The notes beneath the pieces are model-generated. The model was not told where the DNA came from and did not search any database. It saw only the letters and a list, made by a program, of their open reading frames with translations. The position numbers and the translations under genes are program-made. Shown in pieces: positions 8,286 through 16,811 of a DNA stretch of 33,461 nucleotides. Each line of letters starts with the position of its first letter. The stretch's first letter is position 1. Location of the stretch: the NCBI GenBank assembly GCA_029907605.1, contig JARYLO010000015.1, positions 1 through 33,461 on the forward strand, given 5' to 3'. Source of the stretch: Sedimentisphaerales bacterium (GTDB lineage: Bacteria > Planctomycetota > Phycisphaerae > Sedimentisphaerales > Anaerobacaceae).

Positions 8286-9173
8286 CTAACGGTCCAGCCC
8301 TATGTCCACTATGCCCGAGGAGTGGGTCAATGCACCTACTGCTATGCGATCTACTCCGCTCCTGGCTATGGCAGCCACATTGTAGAGGTTGATGTTACCA
8401 GATGCCTCCAGGAGCGGCCTACATCCCTTGCCGCACATCCGATCCCTCATCTCCACCGCATGCTGGAGCTGCCACTGGCCCATATTGTCCAGCAGTACGA
8501 TGTCTATCCCAGGTATCTCGAGGACATAGTTCAACTGGCCGTCTACGTGGTCTACCTCTACGGCTATGAACTTGACACCCTTGCGATTGCGGGCCTGTTC
8601 GACGATCTTGCGGAGTCTAGGTTGAAAATTGGGGCCAAGTTCAGCAAGGTGATTGTCCTTTATCAGGACGCCATCGTATAGCCCGAACCTGTGATTGTAC
8701 CCACCTCCACATCGCACTGCATACTTCTCTAGGATCCTCCAGCCAGGCAAGGTCTTCCTGGTGTCATAGATCTTTGCCTTTGTGCCCTTGACCGCCTGGA
8801 CGAACTTGTTGGTGGTGGTTGCAATACCGCTTAGCCTCTGGAGGAAGTTCAGCATCACCCTTTCTGCGCTCAACATAGGCCGCAATGGCCCCCTTACCGT
8901 GCCGAGCCTGCTTCCTATGTGGGCAGGCCTGCCATCCGGGATATGGATGGTCAGTGTCAACCTTGGGTCGTACCTGCGAAGTATCTCCCTGCACAACTCC
9001 ATGCCACAAACGATGATCTCCTCCCTGGAGACGATATAGGCCTCTGCCTGGGTATCATCGGGAAACAACAGCTCACTGGTGATGTCCCCGCTGCCCAGGT
9101 CCTCGGCTCTTGCCAGGTCAATCAAAGGACTGACCTGTTTGAGATCTAGTCTTGGTCTGTTTGTCTTGGTCAT
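8286..9173 (-). CDS. nadC: Nicotinate-nucleotide pyrophosphorylase (quinolinate phosphoribosyltransferase)
   Basis: Converts quinolinate and PRPP to nicotinate mononucleotide, CO2 and PPi in de novo NAD synthesis. Family signatures are present in order: EDLGSGDIT near the N-terminus, DTRKTLPGWRILEKYAV, GGGYNHRFGLYDGVLIKDNH, EVDHVDG, IVLLDNM and EASGNINLYN. I use ATG 9173 (295 aa); the frame also has a TTG at 9185 that would add four residues, and neither has a good Shine-Dalgarno. It is first in a two-gene unit with birA, a common arrangement in bacteria. Confidence 0.94.
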   Translation of the reverse strand: MTKTNRPRLDLKQVSPLIDLARAEDLGSGDITSELLFPDDTQAEAYIVSREEIIVCGMELCREILRRYDPRLTLTIHIPDGRPAHIGSRLGTVRGPLRPMLSAERVMLNFLQRLSGIATTTNKFVQAVKGTKAKIYDTRKTLPGWRILEKYAVRCGGGYNHRFGLYDGVLIKDNHLAELGPNFQPRLRKIVEQARNRKGVKFIAVEVDHVDGQLNYVLEIPGIDIVLLDNMGQWQLQHAVEMRDRMCGKGCRPLLEASGNINLYNVAAIARSGVDRIAVGALTHSSGIVDIGLDR

Positions 9174-9243
9174 AACAGGTGTCAAGATCGTTTAATCTAA
9201 CGATGTGGCCACCATCGTCAAATAAAATGGCCCTTTAATCTCC

Positions 9244-9271
9244 TTGACTGGATGCCGCCCGGACGCATAAT
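9244..9271 (+). promoter_or_regulatory. Sigma-70-type promoter of bfr
   Basis: TTGACT (9244-9249), a 16-nt spacer and CATAAT (9266-9271) lie 43 nt upstream of the bacterioferritin start. The expected start of transcription falls inside the palindrome immediately downstream. Confidence 0.6.
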
Positions 9272-9273
9272 AG

Positions 9274-9291
9274 GCCTGTCAATTGACAGGC
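9274..9291. promoter_or_regulatory. 18-bp perfect palindrome, operator candidate for bfr
   Basis: GCCTGTCAATTGACAGGC is a perfect 18-bp palindrome placed directly after the -10 box, over the predicted transcription start, and about 24 nt before the bfr start codon. This is where a dimeric repressor would block transcription. Which regulator binds (iron, redox or other) is not shown by the sequence. The motif does not look like a canonical Fur box. Confidence 0.55.
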
Positions 9292-9314
9292 GCAAAAAAG
9301 GAAAGGGTTAGATC

Positions 9315-9782
9315 ATGAAGGGCGACCCCAAGGTCATCAAGCAGTTGAACGCAAGGCTTGCAGATGAACTGGCTGCCATCAACCAGTACATGGTCCACGC
9401 AGAGATGTGCGATAACTGGGGTTACAAGAGGCTCCATGAGGCCATCCAGAAGCGGGCCATAGATGAGATGAGACATGCAGAAAGGCTCATAGGAAGGATC
9501 CTGTTCCTCGAGGGCCAGCCCTTGGTCAGCCAGTTGAGCAAGATACAGATAGGTGCTGACGTGGCCAAGCAGCATAAGTACGATCTGGAGGCGGAACTGG
9601 CAGCGGTCAAGGACTACAATGCCGATATCCGCACCGCCGAACAGGCAGGTGACAATGGGACAAAGGAGCTGCTGATATCGATCCTGAAGGATGAGGAGGC
9701 ACATATAGATTGGCTGGAGGCCCAGTTGGATCAGATCGAACAGATGGGCATCCAGATGTACCTGACTGAACAGATGGGGTGA
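9315..9782 (+). CDS. bfr: Bacterioferritin
   Basis: A 155-aa ferritin-like four-helix subunit that assembles into a 24-mer shell, oxidises Fe(II) and stores ferric mineral in the cytoplasm. All ferroxidase ligands are at their textbook positions: E18, Y25, E51, H54, E94, E127 and H130. M52, the axial ligand of the inter-subunit heme, is present too, so it is a true Bfr rather than a heme-free ferritin. A strong Shine-Dalgarno (AAGGAAAGGG) precedes ATG 9315. The stop codon abuts the start of the CxxCxxCC protein, so the two are probably translated from one message. Confidence 0.96.
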   Translation: MKGDPKVIKQLNARLADELAAINQYMVHAEMCDNWGYKRLHEAIQKRAIDEMRHAERLIGRILFLEGQPLVSQLSKIQIGADVAKQHKYDLEAELAAVKDYNADIRTAEQAGDNGTKELLISILKDEEAHIDWLEAQLDQIEQMGIQMYLTEQMG

Positions 9783-9783
9783 T

Positions 9784-10122
9784 GTGGGCTATAGGTCCAG
9801 GAATACTTGGGCCGCTAGGCTGAGGAGGACGATCGCCGCCTTCTTGCCTGGTTCCAGGGATCGCAAGGGTCAATGCCGCCGTTGCGGGTCCTGTTGTAAG
9901 CTGCCGAATGTATGTTGGTTCCTCAGGTATGACCAAGAGGGCCTGGCCTATTGCGCAATATACCCCTTCAGGCCCCTGAATTGCCGCAAGTACCCCAGGA
10001 CCAGGTCCGAGTTTATCACCGAACAGACCTGCGGCTACTGGTTTGATGGGCATCAGGCCAGGCAATGGGGGTCTGATAAGGCAAAAAAGGTTTGCAACGA
10101 CCAGCCTGTTAAGATACAATAA
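9784..10122 (+). CDS. YkgJ-type CxxCxxCC cysteine-cluster protein
   Basis: A 112-aa protein with the YkgJ/UPF0153 signature QCRRCGSCC (CxxCxxCC) at about residues 30-38 and a second cysteine set (YCAIYPFRPLNCRKYP, then TCGYW). The family is thought to bind zinc or iron, but its function is not established. The start appears to be GTG 9784, 1 nt after the bfr stop (9780-9782), with a G-rich site inside the end of bfr, so translation is probably coupled. The link to bacterioferritin suggests a role in metal handling; that is inference. The N-terminus is basic. Confidence 0.75.
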   Translation: MGYRSRNTWAARLRRTIAAFLPGSRDRKGQCRRCGSCCKLPNVCWFLRYDQEGLAYCAIYPFRPLNCRKYPRTRSEFITEQTCGYWFDGHQARQWGSDKAKKVCNDQPVKIQ

Positions 10123-10195
10123 ACGTGCAAAGAGGCCAAGAGCGGTGTAAGAAGATACCCACTGCATCGGCCTGTGGACCGGAGGCACAGAGGTT

Positions 10196-11386
10196 ATGGC
10201 TGGGATATTCTACTCGCTGAAAGAGACTGCTGCCAGGTTGAATCTCACCGAACAGGAGGTCCGGCAGATCTCCAGGGAAGGCAAGCTGCGTGAGTTCCGC
10301 GACGGGACCAATATCTTGTTTAAGGTCGATGAGGTAGAGGCCTTGGCCAAACAGATGGCCGCCTCAGGGCCTCCGGTCGTCCAGGAGCAAACGCCTGAGC
10401 CAGAACCAGTTGAGCCGGTCCCCCAAGCGCCTGCGGATGAGTTGGTAGTGGAGCAGGAGGCTGCGTCTGAGGAAGGCCTGCGGCCTGAGGAGTTGGAGTC
10501 CCTGTTCGCAACCGAGCCAGAGCCAGAAGGGGCACCGATAGAACAAGAACAGGCCCCTGTACCTGAGGAGGATATCTTCCTGGCCGAGCAGGTGGCTGAT
10601 GAGACCACAGGATTGTCCGATACGGTGGGGACTGCGGCACCTGGAGGGACCTCTGAGGAGGATATACTGCTGGCCTCTGATGCGACCAAGGCAAAGGATG
10701 AGGCTGGACTTGATACAACCATCTCCAATGAGGGTGTCAAGGTAGTAGACGAGGGCGACAAGGACCACAAATTGACCGACGATACCCTTGCAGAGACCTT
10801 GGCAGGGCTAGGGGCAGGTGAGGAGTCCTCAGAGGCCTCGCTGGAGGAGATAGAGAAGGACGTGAACCTCGATACATTTGGCAGCGGTTCTGGGCTGTTG
10901 GACCTCTCGCTCCAGGCCGACGACACATCCCTTGGCGGTGTCCTGGACGAGATCTATGCACCTGAGGGCCAGAAGGAGGCCCCTGCTGAGCCAGCGGAGG
11001 TGGCTGCGGAGGTCGGCCCTCCTGAGGAGGTAGCACCTGCAGTGGACCTTGGTGTAGCTGCCGCACCTGTTGCCCCAGTGGCCATGCCAGTACCTGTTGT
11101 TGAAGACCCTGCCGATCCATTGGTTGCAGGCCTATTGGGTCTATCCTTGGTAGTGGCAACATATACGCTAGTAGCCACGGTCAGCGCCCACCTGTTCGGC
11201 GCTACGCCAGGCCTTGTAGAGGTGACAAAGCAGTTCATCGTGTATGCGATCGGTGGACTTGGTGTGGTCGCCTTGGTGTTATCTGCGATGGTGTTCCTCA
11301 AGGCCGAGGGCCCTACAGGACGCTCGGCTGCCAAGCCAAAGAAGGAGAAGAAGGCCAAGAAGGCAAAGGACAAGCCTGCCCAGTAG
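10196..11386 (+). CDS. Membrane-anchored excisionase-like HTH protein with acidic linker
   Basis: A 396-aa protein of unrecognised function. Residues 1-52 are a MerR/excisionase-type winged-helix domain (FYSLKETAARLNLTEQEV...FRDGTNILFKVDEVEALA). Residues 60-300 are a Glu/Asp/Pro/Ala-rich, probably disordered linker containing two near repeats (EEDIFLAEQ and EEDILLASD) and a small conserved-looking patch (GSGSGLLDLSLQADDTSL, about residues 233-250). Two transmembrane helices follow (about 308-331 and 347-368), then a Lys-rich tail (KKEKKAKKAKDK). It would sit in the inner membrane with the HTH domain in the cytoplasm. Good ribosome site (AGAGG) upstream of ATG 10196. It might tether DNA or regulate transcription from the membrane; alternatively the HTH fold may bind protein. 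The family is conserved-looking but I know no assigned role. Confidence 0.75.
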   Translation: MAGIFYSLKETAARLNLTEQEVRQISREGKLREFRDGTNILFKVDEVEALAKQMAASGPPVVQEQTPEPEPVEPVPQAPADELVVEQEAASEEGLRPEELESLFATEPEPEGAPIEQEQAPVPEEDIFLAEQVADETTGLSDTVGTAAPGGTSEEDILLASDATKAKDEAGLDTTISNEGVKVVDEGDKDHKLTDDTLAETLAGLGAGEESSEASLEEIEKDVNLDTFGSGSGLLDLSLQADDTSLGGVLDEIYAPEGQKEAPAEPAEVAAEVGPPEEVAPAVDLGVAAAPVAPVAMPVPVVEDPADPLVAGLLGLSLVVATYTLVATVSAHLFGATPGLVEVTKQFIVYAIGGLGVVALVLSAMVFLKAEGPTGRSAAKPKKEKKAKKAKDKPAQ

Positions 11387-11461
11387 CCCATCTTTTCTGT
11401 GGCCTTTTGAGCGAGATTTGAATATCCTTTGCATCTACCTTTGAGATCGTGGTAGGTGCGC

Positions 11462-13915
11462 ATGGCAAGAACTACCCTTAAGGATCGTCTGCAGGCAAGG
11501 CAGGGATTTCTAGTTCTCATAGAGCTGGTCCCTGGGCCAGGTCGAGATACCAGGCCGATACGGCGGTTCCTTCAGGCCCTGGCAGGACCTGGCCGAAAGG
11601 AGATACCTGAGTGCTTCTGTGTATCGGCCCTTACCTTCCCGCATAATCCAGGGGGCGTGGCCAACCTAGAGCCATTGCTACTGATCACACAGATTCAGGA
11701 TGAGGGCCTTGCAGGTGACCTGGATCTTATCGCACACGTCACCTGTAAGGATCATAACAGTGCAGGTCTAAGGAGCCTGTTATCGTCATATCTGGACGCA
11801 GGGATAGAGACGGTCTTGCTGCTTACAGGCGATAGGCCAGCAGATGGCAAGGGCGTATTTGAGCTGGACAGCCTTGGTTTGCTGGATCTGGTCAGGCTGA
11901 TGAACAACCAGATCCTCTTGAACACAGAACCATCTAGGCTTGCAGTTGCAAGGAGATTCTTTGCAGGGGCGGCGGTATCGCCATTTAAGTACACAGAAGC
12001 ATCCTTATTGCAGCAGTACTACAAGCTAGAGAAGAAGCTGGCCTGCGGTGCCCAGTATATCATTACACAGGTAGGTTGGGACTGGCGTAAGAGCCAGGAG
12101 TTGTTCCTGTACCTAGCAAGGAGAAACATAACGGTGCCTGTGTTCGGAAACGTGTATCTGCTGACCAGCCTTAATGCAGCGCCTAGGTTGATGCACGATG
12201 GCAAGCTACCCGGTTGTTTTGTCAGTGACCAGTTATTGGAGAGGATCTATTCGGAGGACCTTGACGCTCACATAGAACGTGCCGCGCAGCAGGTGTCCAT
12301 GTACAGGTCCTTGGGTGCAGCAGGGGTGGATATCGCAGGCGTAGAGGATTTTGAGGTATTTATAAGGATCCTTCAGAGGGCCGCCCAGATAGGGGATCAT
12401 TGGACTAGTCACAAGGAGAACCTTTGCTGGCCGCCTGAGGATCCATTCTACCTCTTTGACCAGGCCGGCAACCAGCAGCTGCTATGTGAACCTGACAAGA
12501 CATTTAAGCACAGGTTCTTCAATGCATCGCACAGACTCTTGCTAGACAAGCGATATAGGGGATTTCGTGCCTTCAGAGGATTGATGGCCTTCTTCGGTGC
12601 AGACAAGGAGGATGGGCCCATGTACAAGCTTTTCAATGCCTTTGAACAGGCCTTCAAGTATCTGGTGTTTGAATGTCAACACTGCGGTGATTGCTTCCTG
12701 CCTGAGAACTTTGGCCTATGCACGATGGGGGGCTGCGAAAAGGGCCTGGACAATCCCCCTTGTGGAGACGCGACGGTTGAAGGCATGTGTGGTAATGACC
12801 CAAACAGGATCTGTATAGGAGAGAGGATATACCTTGCTGCTGCAGCAGAGTCCAACGGCCGGGATCGCCTGTTGTCCACGATCAATAGGCCCAGGGATCC
12901 AAGATTGTTTGGTACAAGTTCGATCATAAACTACCTATTTGACAGGGATCATGCGATGAGCCGTAAGCTTATCTTGATCGGTGAATCTATACATGCCTCC
13001 ATACCGAAGGTAGGCCAGGTGATGAGGCAACTAGAGGATAGCGGGCCGGATGGTTATCTAGGTCCAAATCCTGCACTTGATTACATGAAGGCACTGATCG
13101 AGTCGCAGGCAGATGATGGTGCCGACTATATCGCCGTCAATGTGGATGCATTTGGGGAGGACGACGTATCGAAGGCAGTAGAGATGATGCGTCGATATGT
13201 CAGGCTGGTCAGGCAATGGGGTAAGGGGGTACCAGTATGTGTTGACAGCGGATATAATCAGGTCCTTATAGCAGGATTGGAGGAATGGTACAAGACAGAC
13301 AGGCCAGTCAAGCCGCCGCTTGTCAACTCTGTCAAGACCTACACCGTAGATCAGATCCTCCCATTGAGGTCTAGGTTCGACTTTGCTGTGGTAGGCCTAC
13401 TGGTTGGCGAGGGGAGTAAGGAGGGGCAGCGTGGCTATTGCTCGATAGACCAGGTGGTCAGGCTTGCAGAGGAGATATTCGATGCAGCAGTGGGAAGATA
13501 TGGTTTCAGGCCAGACCAGCTCTTCTTTGATTCTACGGTATTCCCGCTAGCAATAGATATGCCCATGGAGCCAGGTGTGCCAGGCTATACTTACAGGACC
13601 TTTGAGACTATCAAGCAGATCAGATCCTTGCCAAAGTTTAAGGGCGTGCATTGTTCATTGGGTATCAGCAATTGTGTCAGGGACCTGCCTGGCAGGAAGG
13701 TTGGGGTTTGCAGGGCATATCTTGCCAAGGCCATGGAATACGGCCTCGATGCTGCTATCGTGAATGTCAGCCACAAGTACGGCTCTGTCGAACCTGCGTC
13801 TGACCTGCTGGAGTTGGTTGATGCATACGCAAAGATGGATGGCAGCCCTGAGAGGACCCAGAGGGCCATGGAGTTGATGGCCAGGTTCTGCCAACAGGCC
13901 AGGAAACCGAGCTGA
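11462..13915 (+). CDS. Fused methylenetetrahydrofolate reductase / MetV / pterin methyltransferase
   Basis: An 817-aa protein with three parts. Residues 1-290 are an MTHFR-type TIM barrel (HVTCKDHN, LLTGDRPAD, YIITQVGWD). About 345-480 is the cysteine-rich MTHFR_C/MetV domain (CQHCGDC, LCTMGGCEKG, PCGD, MCGNDPNRICIGERIY), likely to hold an Fe-S cluster or zinc. About 500-800 is a pterin-binding barrel of the methyltetrahydrofolate methyltransferase (AcsE/MetH-middle) type (ILIGESIHASIP, DDGADYIAVNVD, VCVDSGYN, NSVKTYTVDQILPL). Separate MetF, MetV and MeTr proteins act in the methyl branch of the acetyl-CoA pathway; here they are one chain, suggesting channelling of CH3-THF. I choose ATG 11462 over GTG 11456 because AGG lies 5 nt upstream. 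It is convergent with trmD, separated by 1 nt. Confidence 0.85.
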   Translation: MARTTLKDRLQARQGFLVLIELVPGPGRDTRPIRRFLQALAGPGRKEIPECFCVSALTFPHNPGGVANLEPLLLITQIQDEGLAGDLDLIAHVTCKDHNSAGLRSLLSSYLDAGIETVLLLTGDRPADGKGVFELDSLGLLDLVRLMNNQILLNTEPSRLAVARRFFAGAAVSPFKYTEASLLQQYYKLEKKLACGAQYIITQVGWDWRKSQELFLYLARRNITVPVFGNVYLLTSLNAAPRLMHDGKLPGCFVSDQLLERIYSEDLDAHIERAAQQVSMYRSLGAAGVDIAGVEDFEVFIRILQRAAQIGDHWTSHKENLCWPPEDPFYLFDQAGNQQLLCEPDKTFKHRFFNASHRLLLDKRYRGFRAFRGLMAFFGADKEDGPMYKLFNAFEQAFKYLVFECQHCGDCFLPENFGLCTMGGCEKGLDNPPCGDATVEGMCGNDPNRICIGERIYLAAAAESNGRDRLLSTINRPRDPRLFGTSSIINYLFDRDHAMSRKLILIGESIHASIPKVGQVMRQLEDSGPDGYLGPNPALDYMKALIESQADDGADYIAVNVDAFGEDDVSKAVEMMRRYVRLVRQWGKGVPVCVDSGYNQVLIAGLEEWYKTDRPVKPPLVNSVKTYTVDQILPLRSRFDFAVVGLLVGEGSKEGQRGYCSIDQVVRLAEEIFDAAVGRYGFRPDQLFFDSTVFPLAIDMPMEPGVPGYTYRTFETIKQIRSLPKFKGVHCSLGISNCVRDLPGRKVGVCRAYLAKAMEYGLDAAIVNVSHKYGSVEPASDLLELVDAYAKMDGSPERTQRAMELMARFCQQARKPS

Positions 13916-13916
13916 T

Positions 13917-14612
13917 CTATCCTATATCATCCCTGCCTTCCAGCAGGTCAGGCCGCCACATCCTGGTCCTCTCGATGGCCTGCTGTCTGCGCCATTGTGC
14001 GATCTTTGCATGGTCACCGCTGAGCAGTACAGGTGGGACCTGCATCCCCCTAAAGACCTCAGGCCTTGTGTATTGGGGGTACTCCAGCAGGCCATTGCTG
14101 AACGACTCCTCGCGTGTCGAGTCTTGATCACCAAGGGCTCCAGGTATCAGGCGGACAACAGCGTCAATGATGACCATAGCCGCAAGTTCACCGCCGCTAA
14201 GTACATAGTCACCTATGGATAGGGGCTCTGCATTCAAACCTATCCTGATCCTTTCGTCAAAGCCCTCATACCTCCCACATATCAAGAACAGACGTTCAAG
14301 TTGGCTCAATTCCCTGGCCTTGGCCTGATCGAACCTCCTTCCCTGTGGGGTCAACAGTATCACCGGCCCCTTGAGAGGACTTTGGGCAGCCACATGCTCG
14401 TAGCAGGCAAAGACGGGTCCGGGCATCATCACCATCCCAGGCCCGCCGCCGTAAGGCCTGTCATCCACCTTCCTATACGAGTCGGTGGCAAAGTCGCGTA
14501 TGTTGGTCAGGAATATCTCTACCAGCCCCTTCTTCTGTGCCCTTGCAAGTATTGAACACGAGAGGGGCGATTGAAACATCTCAGGAAAGATGGTCAGGAC
14601 ATCGATCCTCAC
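13917..14612 (-). CDS. trmD: tRNA (guanine-N1)-methyltransferase
   Basis: A 231-aa SPOUT-fold enzyme that methylates G37 next to the anticodon, using S-adenosylmethionine. Signatures: [39 protein letters not shown] and [19 protein letters not shown] (the trefoil-knot AdoMet site). It overlaps the end of rpsP by 4 nt (ATGA type), so it is translated together with that ribosomal protein, an arrangement common to many bacteria. It ends 1 nt from the convergent metF-fusion stop. Confidence 0.96.
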   Translation of the reverse strand: MRIDVLTIFPEMFQSPLSCSILARAQKKGLVEIFLTNIRDFATDSYRKVDDRPYGGGPGMVMMPGPVFACYEHVAAQSPLKGPVILLTPQGRRFDQAKARELSQLERLFLICGRYEGFDERIRIGLNAEPLSIGDYVLSGGELAAMVIIDAVVRLIPGALGDQDSTREESFSNGLLEYPQYTRPEVFRGMQVPPVLLSGDHAKIAQWRRQQAIERTRMWRPDLLEGRDDIG

Positions 14613-14971
14613 TCGCCACTGGCCTTACTGTCTTTTTTGGCTGGCTGTGCAACAGCAACACCCTTCTTCTTTGCGATGGCCTTTGCGCGCTGTCGCCTTG
14701 CCTTCTTCTGTTCGGCGAACTTGGTCTTGATGCCACAGCGAGCAAGGAGGTGTGCAACCGTCTCTGTAGGAATAGCACCCTTATCCAGCCAGTACTTGAC
14801 CCTCTCCGTATTCAGCACTATTTGCTTGGACTTATCCTTCTCTATGGGGTCATAATGGCCGAGCATTTCCAGGATCTTCCCATCCCGCGGGGTCCTTGCC
14901 TCGACCGCGTTGATCCTGAACAGTGGTCTGTGTCTTCTACCGTGCCTTGTCAATCTGATCTTTACTGCCAT
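14609..14971 (-). CDS. rpsP: 30S ribosomal protein S16
   Basis: A 120-aa protein starting [20 protein letters not shown], the S16 signature, with the family core over the first 80 residues or so ([35 protein letters not shown]). The Lys/Ala-rich tail (about 90-120) is a common lineage-specific extension. GGAGCGAAAG precedes the ATG. It is the third member of the ffh-(small ORF)-rpsP-trmD minus-strand unit. Confidence 0.96.
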   Translation of the reverse strand: MAVKIRLTRHGRRHRPLFRINAVEARTPRDGKILEMLGHYDPIEKDKSKQIVLNTERVKYWLDKGAIPTETVAHLLARCGIKTKFAEQKKARRQRAKAIAKKKGVAVAQPAKKDSKASGE

Positions 14972-15025
14972 CTTTCGCTCCTATATCCATGTATATGTCA
15001 AATATCCCCGACCTGCACTATGCGG

Positions 15026-15223
15026 TCAGGAAACGCGTTTGCAATGTAATGCGTAGCCATTGAAGAATATCGCTATCACGGCAGGATCTGCCTTGGCATC
15101 TTGTGCCAGCCTCTGTATCTGTGCATCGGTCAGCTCGGCCGCAGAGGCCTTTTCCTGCTCTGTCATGATTGCAACTACGCGTCGGATCTGACTTAGTTCC
15201 TCCTTTGTTGGGCAGGCAAGCAT
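15026..15223 (-). CDS. Small hypothetical protein between ffh and rpsP
   Basis: A 65-aa frame beginning MLACPTKEELSQIRRVV. The same frame is open upstream without an ATG, GTG or TTG, and reads LTIEQYLQQVSLFCEDAFGN and so on, with protein-like composition. It could start at a CTG at 15346-15344, 4 nt after a strong AGGAGGAG site inside the end of ffh; that would give 106 aa and translational coupling to ffh. It lies between ffh and rpsP on the same strand, with gaps that suit an operon. I recognise no domain. Its reality is likely but its start is unresolved. Confidence 0.5.
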   Translation of the reverse strand: MLACPTKEELSQIRRVVAIMTEQEKASAAELTDAQIQRLAQDAKADPAVIAIFFNGYALHCKRVS

Positions 15224-15342
15224 GGCAAGCTCAGAGCTACCATCGATGCCCTCAAACTGCCGCCTTATGAGGTTGCCAAAGGCATCTTCGCAGAAAAGCG
15301 AGACCTGTTGGAGGTATTGTTCTATCGTAAGCCTTTGTCCGA

Positions 15343-16764
15343 TCAGCGTCTCCTCCTTGCCTTCTTGCGGACCTGGTGCCTGGCCTGTGTGCGCAGCTTG
15401 AACTTCCGCCCAGACTGGATGGCTGCGCTGAGCGCCTCCAGGTTGAACCCCCCAGCCAGGAGGTTCCTCAGGCCGCCAAAGGTCCCGCCACTAAGGGCCC
15501 TGATCATATCCCTTGTACGGATAAAGGTCTTTACCAGGCTGGATACATCATGTGGCTGGACCCCTGCCCCGGCAGCGATCCGCCTGCGCCTGGATGCATC
15601 TATGATATCTGGGTTACGGCGCTCCTGGGGGGTCATGGATTGGACTATGGCCTCCATCCGTTTTATCTGGCTGTCGTCCAGTTCCAATTCCTGCAGCTGC
15701 CCGGCCCCTGGGAGCATCTTCATCATCTCTGTCAGGCCGCCCATCTTCTTGAGGGCATGGAGCTGCTTGAGGAAGTCATCGAAGCCGAATGTGCCCTTGA
15801 CCATCTTCTGCTGCATCTTGGCAGCCTCTTGTGCCTCGATATGCTGCTGGGCCTTCTCCACAAGGCTGACCACATCCCCCATCCCGAGGATCCGGCTGGC
15901 CATACGTTCAGGGTGGAATTCCTCAAGTCTATCCAGTTTCTCCCCAGTACCGATAAACTTAATAGGCTTTCCTGTCACGGCCTTTACTGATAAGGCCGCC
16001 CCGCCCCTGGCGTCGCCATCAAGCTTGGTCAAGATCACCCCATCCAGCTCCAGCCTGTCGTTGAACTCCTTGGCGGAGTTGACCGCATCCTGGCCGGTCA
16101 TGGCGTCGCAGACCAGGTAAATTTGGTGGCATGCCACCGCCTTTGTGATCCTTTGAAGCTCCTCCATCAGGGCGTCGTCCACGTGCAGCCTGCCGGCCGT
16201 GTCCAGTACCACCACATCGAGGCCGTTCTCCTTTGCGAATCTGACAGACCTGGTTGCCACGGCCACTGGGTCTGTGGCCTGCTCGGCATACACCTGGATG
16301 CCGGCCTGTTGGCCCAGTATCTTCAGTTGCTCTACCGCAGCCGGCCTCTGCAGGTCGTCTGCCACTAGTAGCGGTTTTCGGCCCTTTGAGACCAGATACA
16401 GCCCTAGCTTGGCCGCAGTGGTGGTCTTGCCGCAGCCCTGGAGGCCTGCAAGCATGATCACCGTTGGACCTGGGCTGACAAAGTAGATCCTGGTATCCAC
16501 AGGCCCCATAAGCCTGACCAGCTCGTCATAGACGATCTTTATCATCAACTGGCCAGGGTGGAGGCTATGATGGACCTGGCGGCCTATGGCGGCCTCTTGT
16601 ACGTCCTTACAGAACTGTTTGACCACCTGGTAGTGTACGTCCGCCTCCAGCAAGGCCTTGCGGACCTGGTACATGGCGTCCGATATATTGGCCTCTGTGA
16701 TGCGGCCGCGTCCGCTCAATGACCTGAAGACCGAACTGAGTTTTTCTGTAAGGGTGTCGAACAC
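15343..16764 (-). CDS. ffh: Signal recognition particle GTPase Ffh (SRP54)
   Basis: A 473-aa SRP GTPase that binds signal sequences and 4.5S RNA and delivers ribosomes to FtsY at the membrane. The N domain starts FDTLTEKLSSVFRSLSGRG; the G domain has GLQGCGKTTTAAKLG, DTAGR and TKLDGDARGG; the methionine-rich M domain covers about the last 150 residues, with a basic end (KKARRRR). The frame extends to a TTG at 16779, but GTG 16764 gives the usual N-terminus (MFDTLTEKL) and has AGG about 9 nt upstream, so I start there. It heads the unit that includes rpsP and trmD. Confidence 0.95.
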   Translation of the reverse strand: MFDTLTEKLSSVFRSLSGRGRITEANISDAMYQVRKALLEADVHYQVVKQFCKDVQEAAIGRQVHHSLHPGQLMIKIVYDELVRLMGPVDTRIYFVSPGPTVIMLAGLQGCGKTTTAAKLGLYLVSKGRKPLLVADDLQRPAAVEQLKILGQQAGIQVYAEQATDPVAVATRSVRFAKENGLDVVVLDTAGRLHVDDALMEELQRITKAVACHQIYLVCDAMTGQDAVNSAKEFNDRLELDGVILTKLDGDARGGAALSVKAVTGKPIKFIGTGEKLDRLEEFHPERMASRILGMGDVVSLVEKAQQHIEAQEAAKMQQKMVKGTFGFDDFLKQLHALKKMGGLTEMMKMLPGAGQLQELELDDSQIKRMEAIVQSMTPQERRNPDIIDASRRRRIAAGAGVQPHDVSSLVKTFIRTRDMIRALSGGTFGGLRNLLAGGFNLEALSAAIQSGRKFKLRTQARHQVRKKARRRR

Positions 16765-16811
16765 GCTTCTACCTGACAAATATACCCTGGCCTACCAACC
16801 TCAGGCCAGCC

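Noticed and set aside
10210-10926. 238-codon Ser-rich open frame on the minus strand
   Set aside because: It is the antisense shadow of the acidic linker of the HTH membrane protein, with low-complexity composition.
14973-15001. TTGACA on the minus strand upstream of rpsP as a promoter
   Set aside because: No -10 box at usable spacing; rpsP is probably read from the ffh promoter.
15308-16120. 270-codon plus-strand open frame
   Set aside because: Antisense to ffh, whose GTPase motifs are unambiguous.
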